Counted from the stretch's first letter, positions 8,530-17,408 are shown. The stretch is 64,000 nt of DNA from Brevibacillus choshinensis (GCF_001420695.1 NZ_LJJB01000013.1:1030121-1094120); one strand, 5' to 3'. Made by a program: numbers and translations. The notes: generated by a model from the letters alone, not told the origin.

Positions 8530-9480
8530 CTAATGATTCATTTTGGAATGATCCATTCCAGGCATCTGGCTCATATCAGAGCCTTGCTCGGTTTCTTTCG
8601 TAGTTGCTTCTTCGTCTGGGTGCATGACGTGGTGCATGTCGTGACCGTGACTATATTTCTGTACGATTTCTTCAAACAAGCCTTCTGGGAATGCAGAATA
8701 CATTTTCTCCTCTTTCAGCACACCAGGCTTTTTCAACTCATCATAATCTTGCTTGGACATAGCAGGTGTTGTACCTTTCACTTGCTTTACCCATTGGTCG
8801 AATTCATTTTGCGGCTTTGCAACCACTTTGAATTGCATATGAGCAAAGCCTTCACCGGAGAAGTTCGCGCTAAATCCTGCGAATTCGCCAGGTTCATCTG
8901 CTTGCAGATACAGCTCAGTAGCCATCCCCGCCATCGCGTAGATCTGTCCGCCCAGTTCAGGCACCCAGAACGAGTTCATCGGCGCTTCAGCGGATACTTG
9001 GAAATGAATCGGTACACCCGCTGGAATTTCTAAGTAGTTAACTGTCGCGATATTTTGATCAGGGTAAGTAAACATCCATTTCCAATCCAACGCCGTAACC
9101 TGAATGGTCATCGGCTTCACTTCTTTATTCGGGTTTTCTTTCAGCGCATATGTGTCACGAAGCGTGAAATAACCCAAAACAGCAATGATGACGATCGGAA
9201 TTCCCCACCAAATCACTTCAAGGGTCGTATTATGGGCCCACGTCGGTTTGTAAGGTGCCTTGTTCTCCGGTGTATCGCGATATCGATAGACGATAAAAGC
9301 GGTAAGCGCGAGAACGGGAACAATTATGATTGCGCACAAAATCACTGAGATGATAATGAGATTGTACTGCGTTTCGGCTACAGGTCCCTTCGGATTCAGG
9401 ACAAGGTAATCACTTCCACATCCTGAAAGCAGGACAGTCGCTAGCGCTGCCAAGATCCAAAAATGGATTTGCCTCAGCAT
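8530..9480 (-). CDS. qoxA: Quinol oxidase subunit II (lipoprotein, no CuA site)
   Basis: About 316 aa. A lipoprotein signal (LATVLLSGC) precedes two transmembrane helices and an extracytoplasmic cupredoxin domain (MTIQVTALDWKWMFTYP..., NSFWVPELGGQIYAMAGM). Where cytochrome c oxidases have the CuA ligands CxxxC...H, this protein has FSANFSGEGFAHM, so it should accept electrons from quinol. The C-terminus is long and rich in His and Met (HGHDMHHVMHP..., MSQMPGMDHSKMNH), unusual for the family. The start could be ATG 9480 (GGAGG 4 nt upstream) or ATG 9495. The operon promoter should lie in 9496-9700; a possible TTGCGG-N18-TATGTT pair ends near 9558. Confidence 0.94.
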   Translation of the reverse strand: MLRQIHFWILAALATVLLSGCGSDYLVLNPKGPVAETQYNLIIISVILCAIIIVPVLALTAFIVYRYRDTPENKAPYKPTWAHNTTLEVIWWGIPIVIIAVLGYFTLRDTYALKENPNKEVKPMTIQVTALDWKWMFTYPDQNIATVNYLEIPAGVPIHFQVSAEAPMNSFWVPELGGQIYAMAGMATELYLQADEPGEFAGFSANFSGEGFAHMQFKVVAKPQNEFDQWVKQVKGTTPAMSKQDYDELKKPGVLKEEKMYSAFPEGLFEEIVQKYSHGHDMHHVMHPDEEATTKETEQGSDMSQMPGMDHSKMNH

Positions 9481-9756
9481 TTTTCCTCCACTCATTCTCC
9501 TAATCCCTCCCTCTTTCACACAACAACAGCAATGCTTAATACTCAAGTTTTTAACATAGGTGAACTTGTGTCATGACCGCAACTACATACTATCAGAGAG
9601 AAGATCGTTTTGTACTTCTTTTTTGCTTCGTTCAAGATTTCGTAGTTTTTCTGTTACAAAGTGTTCACGAACCAGTCACGAGTTGATCATAATATTGCTA
9701 TGATTACCCTCTACTTCACAGAGCGAACCAAAATTGGATTCATTACCCATACACAC

Positions 9757-9792
9757 GAAAAAGCCCGGTGCGATAGGACTTGCACCGGGCTT
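9757..9792 (-). terminator. Strong hairpin terminator between qox and the small membrane protein gene
   Basis: Perfect 11-bp arms AAGCCCGGTGC and GCACCGGGCTT are followed on the minus strand by TTTTTCG. This is the second of two tandem minus-strand terminators. Confidence 0.8.
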
Positions 9793-9805
9793 GATTCACT
9801 CTCAA

Positions 9806-9842
9806 TAAAAAACCTCTCATTATATAAGCGAAAATGAGAGGT
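9806..9842 (-). terminator. Terminator downstream of the 70-aa membrane protein gene
   Basis: The arms ACCTCTCATT and AATGAGAGGT are followed on the minus strand by a run of T (TTTTTTATTG). Confidence 0.75.
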
Positions 9843-9876
9843 GACGTTTCCTATGGAATTGTGAACTCCTTTTCTG

Positions 9877-9952
9877 TGAAAAACGTCTCGACGTTTTTCA
9901 TAAACGTGGATGTGACCGCTTGCGGTCAAACAAAACGGTCATGACCGTTTTG
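9877..9952. repeat. Three closely packed palindromes
   Basis: TGAAAAACGT/ACGTTTTTCA occupies 9877-9900. TGACCGC/GCGGTCA occupies 9913-9928. A perfect 22-nt palindrome centred on CGGTCATGACCG occupies 9931-9952 and touches the stop codon of the 70-aa gene. With the two terminators at 9757-9842 this makes five hairpins in 200 bp. Confidence 0.6.
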
Positions 9953-10165
9953 TCACACTTCTTGTTTGCGAATATTCATCAGACGGAAGACGGTGCTCAG
10001 GAGGAAAATGTTCATACCCGCGATCAGAAAACCGATCGACACCATTAATGGGAAATTCTCAGATCTGAAATCGCTTACATTGAAAACAAACAATAAAGCT
10101 CCGATGATAGTTGCCGTCCAAGCCATCCATTTCAATGTATCTGCTGCTTTTTTATCGTTATTCAT
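9953..10165 (-). CDS. Small two-helix membrane protein, unknown function
   Basis: 70 aa with a charged N-terminus (MNNDKKAADTLK) and two hydrophobic segments (about residues 14-28 and 38-60), ending in a basic tail RLMNIRKQEV. I do not recognise a family. It has its own terminator pair downstream. The upstream region 10166-10419 is AT-rich and is shared with the divergent histidine kinase gene. Its stop codon runs into a perfect palindrome. Confidence 0.65.
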   Translation of the reverse strand: MNNDKKAADTLKWMAWTATIIGALLFVFNVSDFRSENFPLMVSIGFLIAGMNIFLLSTVFRLMNIRKQEV

Positions 10166-10363
10166 AACACAAGACCCCTGTCTTTGTAGTTTTACGATTC
10201 ACTTTTATGAACACATTGTAACATAAAATTCATTTGTTGTTCATGTTTTGTTCAAATTTTTATTGAAAATTTGTCAAAAGTTTTTCTAAAAGCCTATTGG
10301 AGCTTATCTTGTTACATTTTTCCTTTGTGTCACAAATGTGAAGTAGGTGCTCTCGTATTGTTA

Positions 10364-10391
10364 TATAATATATGAGTAGTAAACGGTTTCA
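10364..10391 (+). promoter_or_regulatory. Candidate -10 and cre-like site upstream of histidine kinase
   Basis: TATAAT at 10364-10369 would place transcription start near 10376. AGTAAACGGTTTCA at 10378-10391 resembles the CcpA cre consensus TGWAARCGYTWWCA with two mismatches and would overlap the start, a position usual for repression. No good -35 is visible. TTTGTGTCACAAA at 10324-10336 is a further palindrome. Confidence 0.4.
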
Positions 10392-10425
10392 TACATCCTG
10401 ATCTGTCATCAAAGGTGGTTTGCTG

Positions 10426-12024
10426 ATGGTCCCTACCCGCAAAAAAGCCCGGGTCAGTCTCTTGACCCAAATGGTTCTGCTGATTTCCATCGTTGTCCTC
10501 ATCAGCATGGGAATCGGAACCGCCCTGTTTTCCTTCATCTTAGATGACATTCTGGACCGCTACATCGGACAGCAAGCCATGACGGTGGCGAAGATGGCAG
10601 CTATGGATGACGACATCATTGCCGCTTTTGAGACTGATGATCCCTCCGAATTGATCCAACCTATCGCCGAAACAATCCGGATCACGACAGGAGCAAGTTA
10701 TGTGGTAATCGGAAACAAGGATGGCATTCGCTATTCCCACTACGATCCCGATCAAATCGGACTCCATATGGGGACAAGCAATGATCCTGTCTTTTTAGAA
10801 AATCGCTCCGTCATTTACCGCGGCTCAGGTATTTCCGGTCCTGCTATCAAAGCAAAGACACCCATCCTCAACAAGCAGGGTGAAACCATTGGCGTCTCCT
10901 CCGTCGGCTATGTCATGAGCGATGTGGAGAAAAAGGTCTCGGAGTACAAGGAAAGAGTCGTCGCCTTATCCATGATGCTTTTGGTTATCGGAATCATTGG
11001 AGCTTTTATAATTGCCCGTCGAGTCAAGCGATTGATCTTTGGCCTGGAACCGGAGGAAATCTCGTTCTTGTTTACGGAAAAAGCAGCTATCCTCGAATCC
11101 ATTCGGGACGCTACCGTAGCCGTCGATATGCAAGGGCGTGTCGTCTCCATGAATAAGAGAGCACGTGCACTGCTACAAGAGGATTTGACCGTAGGCAAAC
11201 CAATTTCCAGCTCACAGATCCGAGACATCATTTTGTCCGTCAATCGAAACACACAAGAAATGAATCATAAAATCTTGCTGGGACACGAAATTTTTATTAC
11301 TGATTACTCCCCTATTTTGAATAACAATGAAGTCCGAGGTGTCGTCTTCACCTTCCGACCCGAGTCTGAAATCGAACAGCTCACAGAGGAAATCACGAAG
11401 ATCAGCTCCTTCTCCGACAATATGCGGGCCCAAAACCATGAGTATTTGAACCGCTTAAATACCATTTACGGGTTGCTCAAGCTAAAAGAGTACGACAAAG
11501 CCTTAGAAATGATCACCGACGAGGTAAAAGAGAGACAGGATATTCTCGCCTTTATCATGAGCTCGGTAAAGGAACCGTTCATCGCCGCTTGTTTGCTCGG
11601 TAAAATCAACCGCTCCAAAGAGCTGAAGGTGGCAATGGAAATCGATCATGACAGCCATCTAGGAAGCGTCCCTGAGGATATGAATACAAAAGTGCTCGTC
11701 ACCATTCTCGGCAATCTGATCGACAACTCCATGGAAGCCGCTCTCGAGCACAAAAGCTCAGAAGCCATGGTCCACATCTCCTTCACCGACTTGGGCGGAG
11801 ACATCATTTTTGACATCGAAGATAATGGACGAGGTGTTCCCCAGGAGATGCAGACTCGAATCTTTGAAAGCGGTGTCACAACAAAGCCGGGCGAAAATCG
11901 CGGACTCGGCCTAGCCATCGTCAAGAACTCCATGGAGCTTTTAGATGGCCATATCACGATTGGTACGAGCAATCTCGGCGGAGCACGCTTCACCGTTGTT
12001 GTTCCCAAGCATAAGGGCATATAA
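10426..12024 (+). CDS. Sensor histidine kinase, CitA/DcuS family
   Basis: 532 aa. Two transmembrane helices (about 15-37 and 180-198) enclose an extracytoplasmic PAS-like sensor containing TTGASYVVIGNKDGIRYSHYDP and RGSGISGPAIKAKTPI, typical of carboxylate sensors. A cytoplasmic PAS domain follows (ILESIRDATVAVDMQGRVVSMN). The SpoB-like dimerisation helix has the phospho-acceptor His in RAQNHEYLNRLNTIYGLL. The ATPase boxes are NLIDNSMEA, DNGRGVP and GENRGLGLAIVKNSME. The start is ATG 10426, after AAAGGTGG. It pairs with the response regulator 21 nt downstream. The likely ligand is citrate or a C4-dicarboxylate; the tctCBA transporter 3 kb away is a plausible target. Confidence 0.93.
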   Translation: MVPTRKKARVSLLTQMVLLISIVVLISMGIGTALFSFILDDILDRYIGQQAMTVAKMAAMDDDIIAAFETDDPSELIQPIAETIRITTGASYVVIGNKDGIRYSHYDPDQIGLHMGTSNDPVFLENRSVIYRGSGISGPAIKAKTPILNKQGETIGVSSVGYVMSDVEKKVSEYKERVVALSMMLLVIGIIGAFIIARRVKRLIFGLEPEEISFLFTEKAAILESIRDATVAVDMQGRVVSMNKRARALLQEDLTVGKPISSSQIRDIILSVNRNTQEMNHKILLGHEIFITDYSPILNNNEVRGVVFTFRPESEIEQLTEEITKISSFSDNMRAQNHEYLNRLNTIYGLLKLKEYDKALEMITDEVKERQDILAFIMSSVKEPFIAACLLGKINRSKELKVAMEIDHDSHLGSVPEDMNTKVLVTILGNLIDNSMEAALEHKSSEAMVHISFTDLGGDIIFDIEDNGRGVPQEMQTRIFESGVTTKPGENRGLGLAIVKNSMELLDGHITIGTSNLGGARFTVVVPKHKGI

Positions 12025-12045
12025 ATAGAGAGGGGGCAATCCACT

Positions 12046-12777
12046 ATGACTGAAAAACCTATTACCGTCATGATCGTAGAAGATGACGAAGTTGCTGCCA
12101 AAATCTATGAACAATTCACACTCAAATTAGAAGGATTCCAGATCATTGCCACTGCCACAACAGGTAAACAGGCATTGGACATGCTGCACGTCTTTACACC
12201 TGATGTTCTGCTTCTGGACATTTTTTTGCCGGATATGAACGGGATTGATCTGTTGCGGGAAGTACGGAAGCATTATCGTGGCATCGACGCTGTCATGATC
12301 ACAGCTGCGAACGATGTGGAAACGGTGCGAGAGGCGATACGAGGTGGGGCGTACAGCTACATCATCAAGCCGATTATGATCGATAAATTCATGTCTACCT
12401 TGGAGCAATATGCGAACACCAGGCGCCAGCTGCAACAGCATACCACCATGGATCAAACAGCCGTAGATAAGCTGTTTACCAAAACGGTGCATGCTCCATT
12501 TCCCAAAACCGGCGAGACTGTCACCATGCTCCCGAAAGGAATCGACAAGCTGACGCTGAAGCTCATCCGAGATAAAATGCAGGTGATTACACAGAGCGTG
12601 AATGCGGACGATCTCGCAGCACTGGCTGGCATGAGCCATTCTACCGTTCGCAGATATCTCGAATTCCTCGTCTCCATAAATGAAGTCACTGTCGAGACGT
12701 TCTACGGAACAGTCGGACGTCCAGAACGTAAATATCGCTGGGCTGAGCAAGACGGCAAGATGATGCGGGATGCGTAG
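12046..12777 (+). CDS. Response regulator, CitB/DctR/MalR family
   Basis: 243 aa. An N-terminal receiver domain (MIVEDDEVAAKIYEQF, phospho-acceptor Asp in VLLLDIFLPDMNG, switch Lys in IIKPI) is followed by a C-terminal helix-turn-helix (NADDLAALAGMSHSTVRRYLEFLV) of the winged type seen in CitB and DctR. It is co-transcribed with the upstream kinase and ends at a strong terminator. It probably activates a transporter or fermentation gene set for an organic acid. The binding site cannot be read directly. Confidence 0.94.
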   Translation: MTEKPITVMIVEDDEVAAKIYEQFTLKLEGFQIIATATTGKQALDMLHVFTPDVLLLDIFLPDMNGIDLLREVRKHYRGIDAVMITAANDVETVREAIRGGAYSYIIKPIMIDKFMSTLEQYANTRRQLQQHTTMDQTAVDKLFTKTVHAPFPKTGETVTMLPKGIDKLTLKLIRDKMQVITQSVNADDLAALAGMSHSTVRRYLEFLVSINEVTVETFYGTVGRPERKYRWAEQDGKMMRDA

Positions 12778-12791
12778 AAACGCATTGTGAT

Positions 12792-12838
12792 GGGATGTAC
12801 GGGCAGGTTTTTCTTGGTACCTGCCCGTACATCCCTTT
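12792..12838. terminator. Strong terminator between response regulator and DMT transporter genes
   Basis: Perfect 17-bp arms beginning GGGATGTACGGGCAGGT close a 10-nt loop and are followed by TTTCTT on the plus strand. The two genes converge here, so it may act in both directions. Confidence 0.88.
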
Positions 12839-12840
12839 CT

Positions 12841-13806
12841 TCATTCACTTGCTTGAAGCTTGCCTTCCTCTTTGCGTGCGACCGGTTGCGCTTGGCTGGC
12901 GCTCTGCCCTCGAAAAATCGTGATGATGGCGACGGCTGCGATAATCATGCCGGCTGCGACCCATGACTGAGTAGTCAGCTGTTCCTCTGCGAGCAACCAG
13001 CCTAAAAATACCGCAACGATCGGGTTTACAAAAGCGTAAGTGGACACAAGTGAAGGTTCTGCATTTTTCAAAAGCCAAATATATGCGGTATAAGCAATAA
13101 TAGAGCCAAATACGATTAAATACCCGAGGGCAATCCAGGAACGAAGGGATATCGCCGTCAGATGCAGCTTCGTCCAGTCATCAAGAAAGATCGACGCGAT
13201 GCCGAGCAGAACTCCCCCTACAATCATTTGCAGGGCGGTTGACATTAAAGGAGACGCGGGGAGCTTGGCGGTACGGGAATATAAAGAACCAAACGCCCAG
13301 CTCATCGAGGCGAACAAAAGCGCGAGGATTCCGATGGTATCGATGCCTTTATTGTCAGCTCCGCCTGGATGGACGACCAACACAGCTACGCCCGCCAGAC
13401 CAAACAGAATACCGGCCATCACGCCGACCGTCGGCTTTTGCCGGCTCCCACCACCCCAGTTGAACACGAGGATCCACAGTGGTACGGTCGCGACCAGCAA
13501 GGATGCTATGGCAGAGGGCAGTCTCAGCTCCGCCCAAGCTACGACCCCATTTCCTCCGAGAAGCAATAAAGCCCCAACAATACCGGCCACTTTCCACTCA
13601 GCTGCTCTGGGCATTTCCGCCCCCTTCCAGCGCCCAATCAGGAACAGGACCGCACCGGCCAGAAAGAACCTCACCCCTGCCATGATAAAGGGAGGCATAG
13701 ACTCAATGGCTACCTTCATTCCGAGATAAGTTCCTCCCCAGAAAAGGTACACGGTTAGCAAAGCGAGAGTAACGGCAAAAAGTTTCGAATCTTTTTTCAC
13801 TGTCAT
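12841..13806 (-). CDS. EamA/DMT family transporter
   Basis: A 321-aa membrane protein with ten predicted helices in two EamA repeats. The first repeat has LFWGGTYLGMKVAIESMPPFIMAGVRFFLAGAVL, a classical start, and the second has ALGYLIVFGSIIAYTAYIWLLKNAEPSLVSTYAFVNPIVAVFLGWLLAEE. These proteins export metabolites such as amino acids. The gene follows an Lrp-type regulator, a common pairing for amino-acid exporters. The start is ATG 13806; a longer frame overlaps the lrp gene, but GGTGG upstream of 13806 supports the short form. Confidence 0.9.
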   Translation of the reverse strand: MTVKKDSKLFAVTLALLTVYLFWGGTYLGMKVAIESMPPFIMAGVRFFLAGAVLFLIGRWKGAEMPRAAEWKVAGIVGALLLLGGNGVVAWAELRLPSAIASLLVATVPLWILVFNWGGGSRQKPTVGVMAGILFGLAGVAVLVVHPGGADNKGIDTIGILALLFASMSWAFGSLYSRTAKLPASPLMSTALQMIVGGVLLGIASIFLDDWTKLHLTAISLRSWIALGYLIVFGSIIAYTAYIWLLKNAEPSLVSTYAFVNPIVAVFLGWLLAEEQLTTQSWVAAGMIIAAVAIITIFRGQSASQAQPVARKEEGKLQASE

Positions 13807-13826
13807 CGCCTGTTTCCACCCTTGTT

Positions 13827-14279
13827 TTATATTTCCTTCCACCCGTCCTCGTAGATCGTAGACAAGATGAATGTCGTAGAGGTTTCCAAAATCTCTTCAT
13901 GCTTTACCATTTCATCGATCAGATTGGTGAGATCCTCCGGTGCAGTCACGCGCACTTTTAGCATCATACACCACTCTCCTGCGAGTCGCTGGCATTCGAT
14001 GATCTTCACATTTGGTACCTGCAACTCCACGATCTTTGCAGCGATTTCCTTGAAGTTATGGCATCTCGCTTTGACAAAGATCAAGACCTTGATTTTCTGC
14101 TCTAATTTTCTCCAATCGACGATGCCGCGATATCCTTTGATCACCCCATTCCTTTCTAGCTTTACCACCCGCTGGTGAACAGCAGGGCGCGAGATGTGCA
14201 AGAGCTTGCTGATTTCTTCGTGTGACAGCCTTCCGTTTTCTTCGAGTAATTCCAGGATTCTCAGATCTACATCGTCCAT
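13827..14279 (-). CDS. Lrp/AsnC family transcriptional regulator
   Basis: 150 aa. An N-terminal winged helix-turn-helix (MDDVDLRILELLEENGRLSHEEISKLLHISRPAVHQRVVKLERNG) is followed by a RAM/AsnC ligand-binding domain (KVLIFVKARCHNFKEIAAKI...VPNVKIIECQRLAGEWCMMLKV). The start is ATG 14279, placed 6 nt after GGAGGT; another ATG lies two codons earlier. The stop is 20 nt before the DMT transporter, so the two are probably one operon, with the regulator sensing an amino acid and controlling its export. Confidence 0.93.
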   Translation of the reverse strand: MDDVDLRILELLEENGRLSHEEISKLLHISRPAVHQRVVKLERNGVIKGYRGIVDWRKLEQKIKVLIFVKARCHNFKEIAAKIVELQVPNVKIIECQRLAGEWCMMLKVRVTAPEDLTNLIDEMVKHEEILETSTTFILSTIYEDGWKEI

Positions 14280-14456
14280 CGTCATACCTCCTGTGGAAAT
14301 AGTAGCATAATCTTTCCAGAAATAAACCATTCGTAATCACAGGTCGTCAAATTCAAACGAATCGTAATATACGAGCAAGATTTCAAATAAAACTGTCAAA
14401 AAGCCATTCAGAAATCGACTGAATCATTACGGTTCGTTACATCGTCAACCGTACAG

Positions 14457-14489
14457 CAAAAAGCCCCCACTAAAACCTCCAGTGGGGAC
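14457..14489 (-). terminator. Terminator of the tct/methyltransferase transcript
   Basis: On the minus strand AGTCCCCACT pairs with AGTGGGGGCT and is followed by TTTTTG. It lies just after the methyltransferase stop. Confidence 0.85.
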
Positions 14490-14510
14490 TCTGTGCACTC
14501 ATAGTACGAG

Positions 14511-15302
14511 CTATTTTTCTAATTTTTGCTTTACAAAAAGAGCCATCCATTCATCTATCTGAATGGAAGTGACTTGCTCGCCTTCCTTTTCTACTGCAAA
14601 GTAAGCGTGGATTTCCTCATCAGCACCCGTGATATGCGCCGTCACCTGTTCGACCTGCTCCTCGGACTCAGCCGTGCGTCTCACCCAAGTCGCATACGGG
14701 AAGGTTTTTTTACGGATACGTGACTGACTCTCGACCAGACCTGCCTGCTCCACCCACTCCAACCATTCGGAACGGGAATAGCTACGCACATGACTGGTAT
14801 CACGAAGCTTCTCCAACGTATTCACAAAGCGATCCAGCTTTTCATCCTCCGGCGCAATGTTGTCGATCAGAATGAACTTCCCGCCTGGCTTCAGCACACG
14901 TGCTACTTCTCGTACAAACGCCTGTGGATTCGGGAAGTGATGTGCGGCGATTCGGCATCCCACAGCATCAAAGGACTCGCCGAGAAACGGCAGTGCCTCC
15001 GCATCCGCGACTACATAAGAGACATTTCTGCAGTGAGACGTCAGATGGTTCCGGGCTGCCGCAAGCATAGGCTGTGTCAAATCGGTCGCAAAGACTTGTC
15101 CTACATGGGGGGCAATCTTCTTGGTGAGGTGCCCACCGCCGGTCGCAACATCGAGAAATACCCAATCAGCCGACGGATTCAGCCAAGGTGCCAGCAAAGA
15201 GAGATCGTCTCCTGTAGCGTGCGTCTGACTGGTCACATACTTTTCGGCATTGGCCCCGAACTGCTGTTTGACTTCCTCTTTGATTTGTTTGTCATCGCGC
15301 AT
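14511..15302 (-). CDS. Class I SAM-dependent methyltransferase
   Basis: 263 aa. The SAM-binding motif I is VFLDVATGGGHLTKKIAPHV, motif II includes DAEALPF, and LKPGGKFILIDN is the post-II motif of UbiE/YcgJ-like enzymes. The C-terminal third (SYSRSEWLEWVEQAGL...) is the lid typical of this group. The substrate is unknown. It starts 15 nt after the tctA stop and shares its terminator, so it is probably transcribed with the tricarboxylate transporter. The start is ATG 15302; the GTG at 15311 abuts GAGGAGG and is less likely. Confidence 0.88.
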   Translation of the reverse strand: MRDDKQIKEEVKQQFGANAEKYVTSQTHATGDDLSLLAPWLNPSADWVFLDVATGGGHLTKKIAPHVGQVFATDLTQPMLAAARNHLTSHCRNVSYVVADAEALPFLGESFDAVGCRIAAHHFPNPQAFVREVARVLKPGGKFILIDNIAPEDEKLDRFVNTLEKLRDTSHVRSYSRSEWLEWVEQAGLVESQSRIRKKTFPYATWVRRTAESEEQVEQVTAHITGADEEIHAYFAVEKEGEQVTSIQIDEWMALFVKQKLEK

Positions 15303-15317
15303 CAGCTTCACCCTCCT

Positions 15318-16844
15318 CTATCCTTCTACGTTCACGACTACTTTTTTCCCTCTCATTTTCATGATCAATGGAACTGTGATCCAGAGAACCGCAATGATCA
15401 GGAACACCAGTGATACTGGCTTTTCAATAAAGACGGAGAAATCGCCATTGGACGTCGTCAACGCGCGTCGTAGGTTGTTTTCGATCATTGGACCCAAGAC
15501 CAGGCCCAGAACGAGTGGAGCCATCGGGAAATCGTTTTTCGCCAAGAAGTATCCTACGACACCACAAATGAGCAGCAGCACCAGATCAAATACCGAGACG
15601 CGTACCGCGTATACACCAAAAATAGAAATGGCTACGATCATCGGAATCAAGTACTTTGGCGGCGTCTCAATTAGTTTGGCAAACACCTTTACAAGCGGCA
15701 TGTTGAGAATCAGGAGCATCAGGTTTCCGATGAACATGCTGGCGATCAAGCCCCAAGCGATTGTTGGATGCTCGTCAAACAGCAAAGGACCTGGCTGCAC
15801 GTTGTACATAATCAGGGCGCCCATCAATACAGCGGTCGTCCCTGTCCCTGGAATCCCCAAGGTCAAAAGTGGAATCATTGCGCCACCCGAAGCAGCGTTG
15901 TTTGCCGACTCAGGAGCGGCTACACCAGCAATGGCCCCTTTCCCGAATTTCTCAGGGTTTTTGCTGATTTTCTTTTCCAACAAGTAAGCCAGAAAGGATG
16001 CCAGTGTTGCACCCGAACCCGGTACGATCCCTTTGAAGAATCCGACCAACGAACCGCGGATGATCGGCCCTGCACTCTCTTTCAGGTCTTGCTTGGTAGG
16101 TAGAATACGAGAGATTTTCGCGATCTCCCCCTCATTGGAATCGCGCTCCAGGATTGTTTTGAAGACTTCACCAAGAGCGAATACCCCTACAGCAATCGTC
16201 AAAAATTCCAAACCAGAATAGAGCTCCGGCATTTCAAAAGTAAAGCGCGACACACCAGACACGTTGTCGATCCCGATCGTCGCGAGTAACAACCCGAACA
16301 CCGTCATAATCAGTGCCTTGGTGACTGATTTTCCTGCCAGGCCGCTCAATGCGCACAGGCCCAGGATCATCAAGGAAAACTCATCGGCAGGACTGAGCTT
16401 GAGTGCCACATCGGAGAGTGGCTCTGCTAAAAATACCAGACCGACAAGCGAGACAATCCCTGCAACAAACGAACCAATCGCAGCGATCGCCAGGGCGACT
16501 CCCGCCCGTCCCTGCTTGGCCATCGGGTATCCGTCCAGTACTGTGACGACGGAGGATGACTCACCAGGTGTGTTCAACAGGATAGAAGTCGTGGAGCCTC
16601 CATACATTGCCCCGTAGTAAACACCTGCCAGCAAAATAATCGCGCTGGTCGCCGCCTCCTCGGGAGGTAGTCCTCCTGTCAGTGAAGCTGTTACCGGAAT
16701 CAACAGCGCTACGCCGCTGATAGGCCCAATCCCCGGCAATACACCGACTACTGTCCCGATCAGTACGCCGACAAACGCAAAGATGATATTTTGCCATTGC
16801 AGGGCAGTAGCAAATCCGTTTAGTAAATAGTGAAACGCATCCAT
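15318..16844 (-). CDS. tctA: Tripartite tricarboxylate transporter, large membrane subunit TctA
   Basis: 508 aa with about twelve hydrophobic segments. It has the family signature GVLPGIGPISGVALLIP near the N-terminus, its echo VPGSGATLASFLAYLLEKK in the middle, and PESANNAASGGAMIPLLTLGIPGTGTTAVLMGAL. TctA is the transport channel that uses the cation gradient to import citrate-like substrates delivered by TctC. The start is ATG 16844, 8 nt after AGGAGG. It follows tctB by 12 nt. Substrates across the family vary widely, so citrate is only the family archetype. Confidence 0.94.
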   Translation of the reverse strand: MDAFHYLLNGFATALQWQNIIFAFVGVLIGTVVGVLPGIGPISGVALLIPVTASLTGGLPPEEAATSAIILLAGVYYGAMYGGSTTSILLNTPGESSSVVTVLDGYPMAKQGRAGVALAIAAIGSFVAGIVSLVGLVFLAEPLSDVALKLSPADEFSLMILGLCALSGLAGKSVTKALIMTVFGLLLATIGIDNVSGVSRFTFEMPELYSGLEFLTIAVGVFALGEVFKTILERDSNEGEIAKISRILPTKQDLKESAGPIIRGSLVGFFKGIVPGSGATLASFLAYLLEKKISKNPEKFGKGAIAGVAAPESANNAASGGAMIPLLTLGIPGTGTTAVLMGALIMYNVQPGPLLFDEHPTIAWGLIASMFIGNLMLLILNMPLVKVFAKLIETPPKYLIPMIVAISIFGVYAVRVSVFDLVLLLICGVVGYFLAKNDFPMAPLVLGLVLGPMIENNLRRALTTSNGDFSVFIEKPVSLVFLIIAVLWITVPLIMKMRGKKVVVNVEG

Positions 16845-16856
16845 GTCATCCACCTC

Positions 16857-17318
16857 CTACAAGCCTAACCATGTTGGTAAACCGGGCAAAGTACCATCGA
16901 GAACATTCACGTACAAAAAGTAGATACCGAAGGAAAAAGCGCCGGAAATGAGCAATGTGTTGAGCCATTTCCCTTTTTGCATCGTTTGGAAGCCAACCAA
17001 GAGGAAGAGGAAGGTGCTCACTACGTAGCCGATTTCCTCTAAAAGCAGCACGTAGAGTAAAGCTGCTGCCAGTATGATGAGGAACCGCTTGTAATCGAGA
17101 GCTGGCCCCTCTTTTTTCTCCCCTTGCTTGTATGTGAACGTCTCGTAAAACAGTCGCAGGCTCAGTAGAACCAAGAGAGAGCCCAGTCCCAGCGGAAAGA
17201 TATTTGGTCCGACATTGCTGCCGTACGCACTCGCAGAAATGTTTTGGCTGCCAATCACAAACGCTACTCCCAAAACGAGAAACAGCAAGCTGGCGTAACG
17301 GTCAAATGTTTTGCTCAC
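16857..17318 (-). CDS. tctB: Tripartite tricarboxylate transporter, small membrane subunit TctB
   Basis: 153 aa with four predicted helices, the expected size for TctB. It begins SKTFDRYASLLFLVLGVAFVIGSQ, has PNIFPLGLGSLLVLLSL (the usual xxFP motif region) and ends in a hydrophobic pair. It is required for transport with TctA, but its precise role is unknown in the family. The start is GTG 17318, after AAAAGGAGG. A 231-nt gap with two hairpins separates it from tctC. Confidence 0.88.
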   Translation of the reverse strand: MSKTFDRYASLLFLVLGVAFVIGSQNISASAYGSNVGPNIFPLGLGSLLVLLSLRLFYETFTYKQGEKKEGPALDYKRFLIILAAALLYVLLLEEIGYVVSTFLFLLVGFQTMQKGKWLNTLLISGAFSFGIYFLYVNVLDGTLPGLPTWLGL

Positions 17319-17408
17319 GTATGCTCCTCCTTTTCGTACAAGGCTTCAGGAATGGAGGAGGAGAAGAATCGCTTCTTCTCCATCCCCTACCAACCTTTTT
17401 TTAACGTA

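Noticed and set aside
8530-9480. Cytochrome c oxidase (ctaC) identity for subunit II
   Set aside because: The CuA ligand cysteines are absent, so it is a quinol oxidase subunit.
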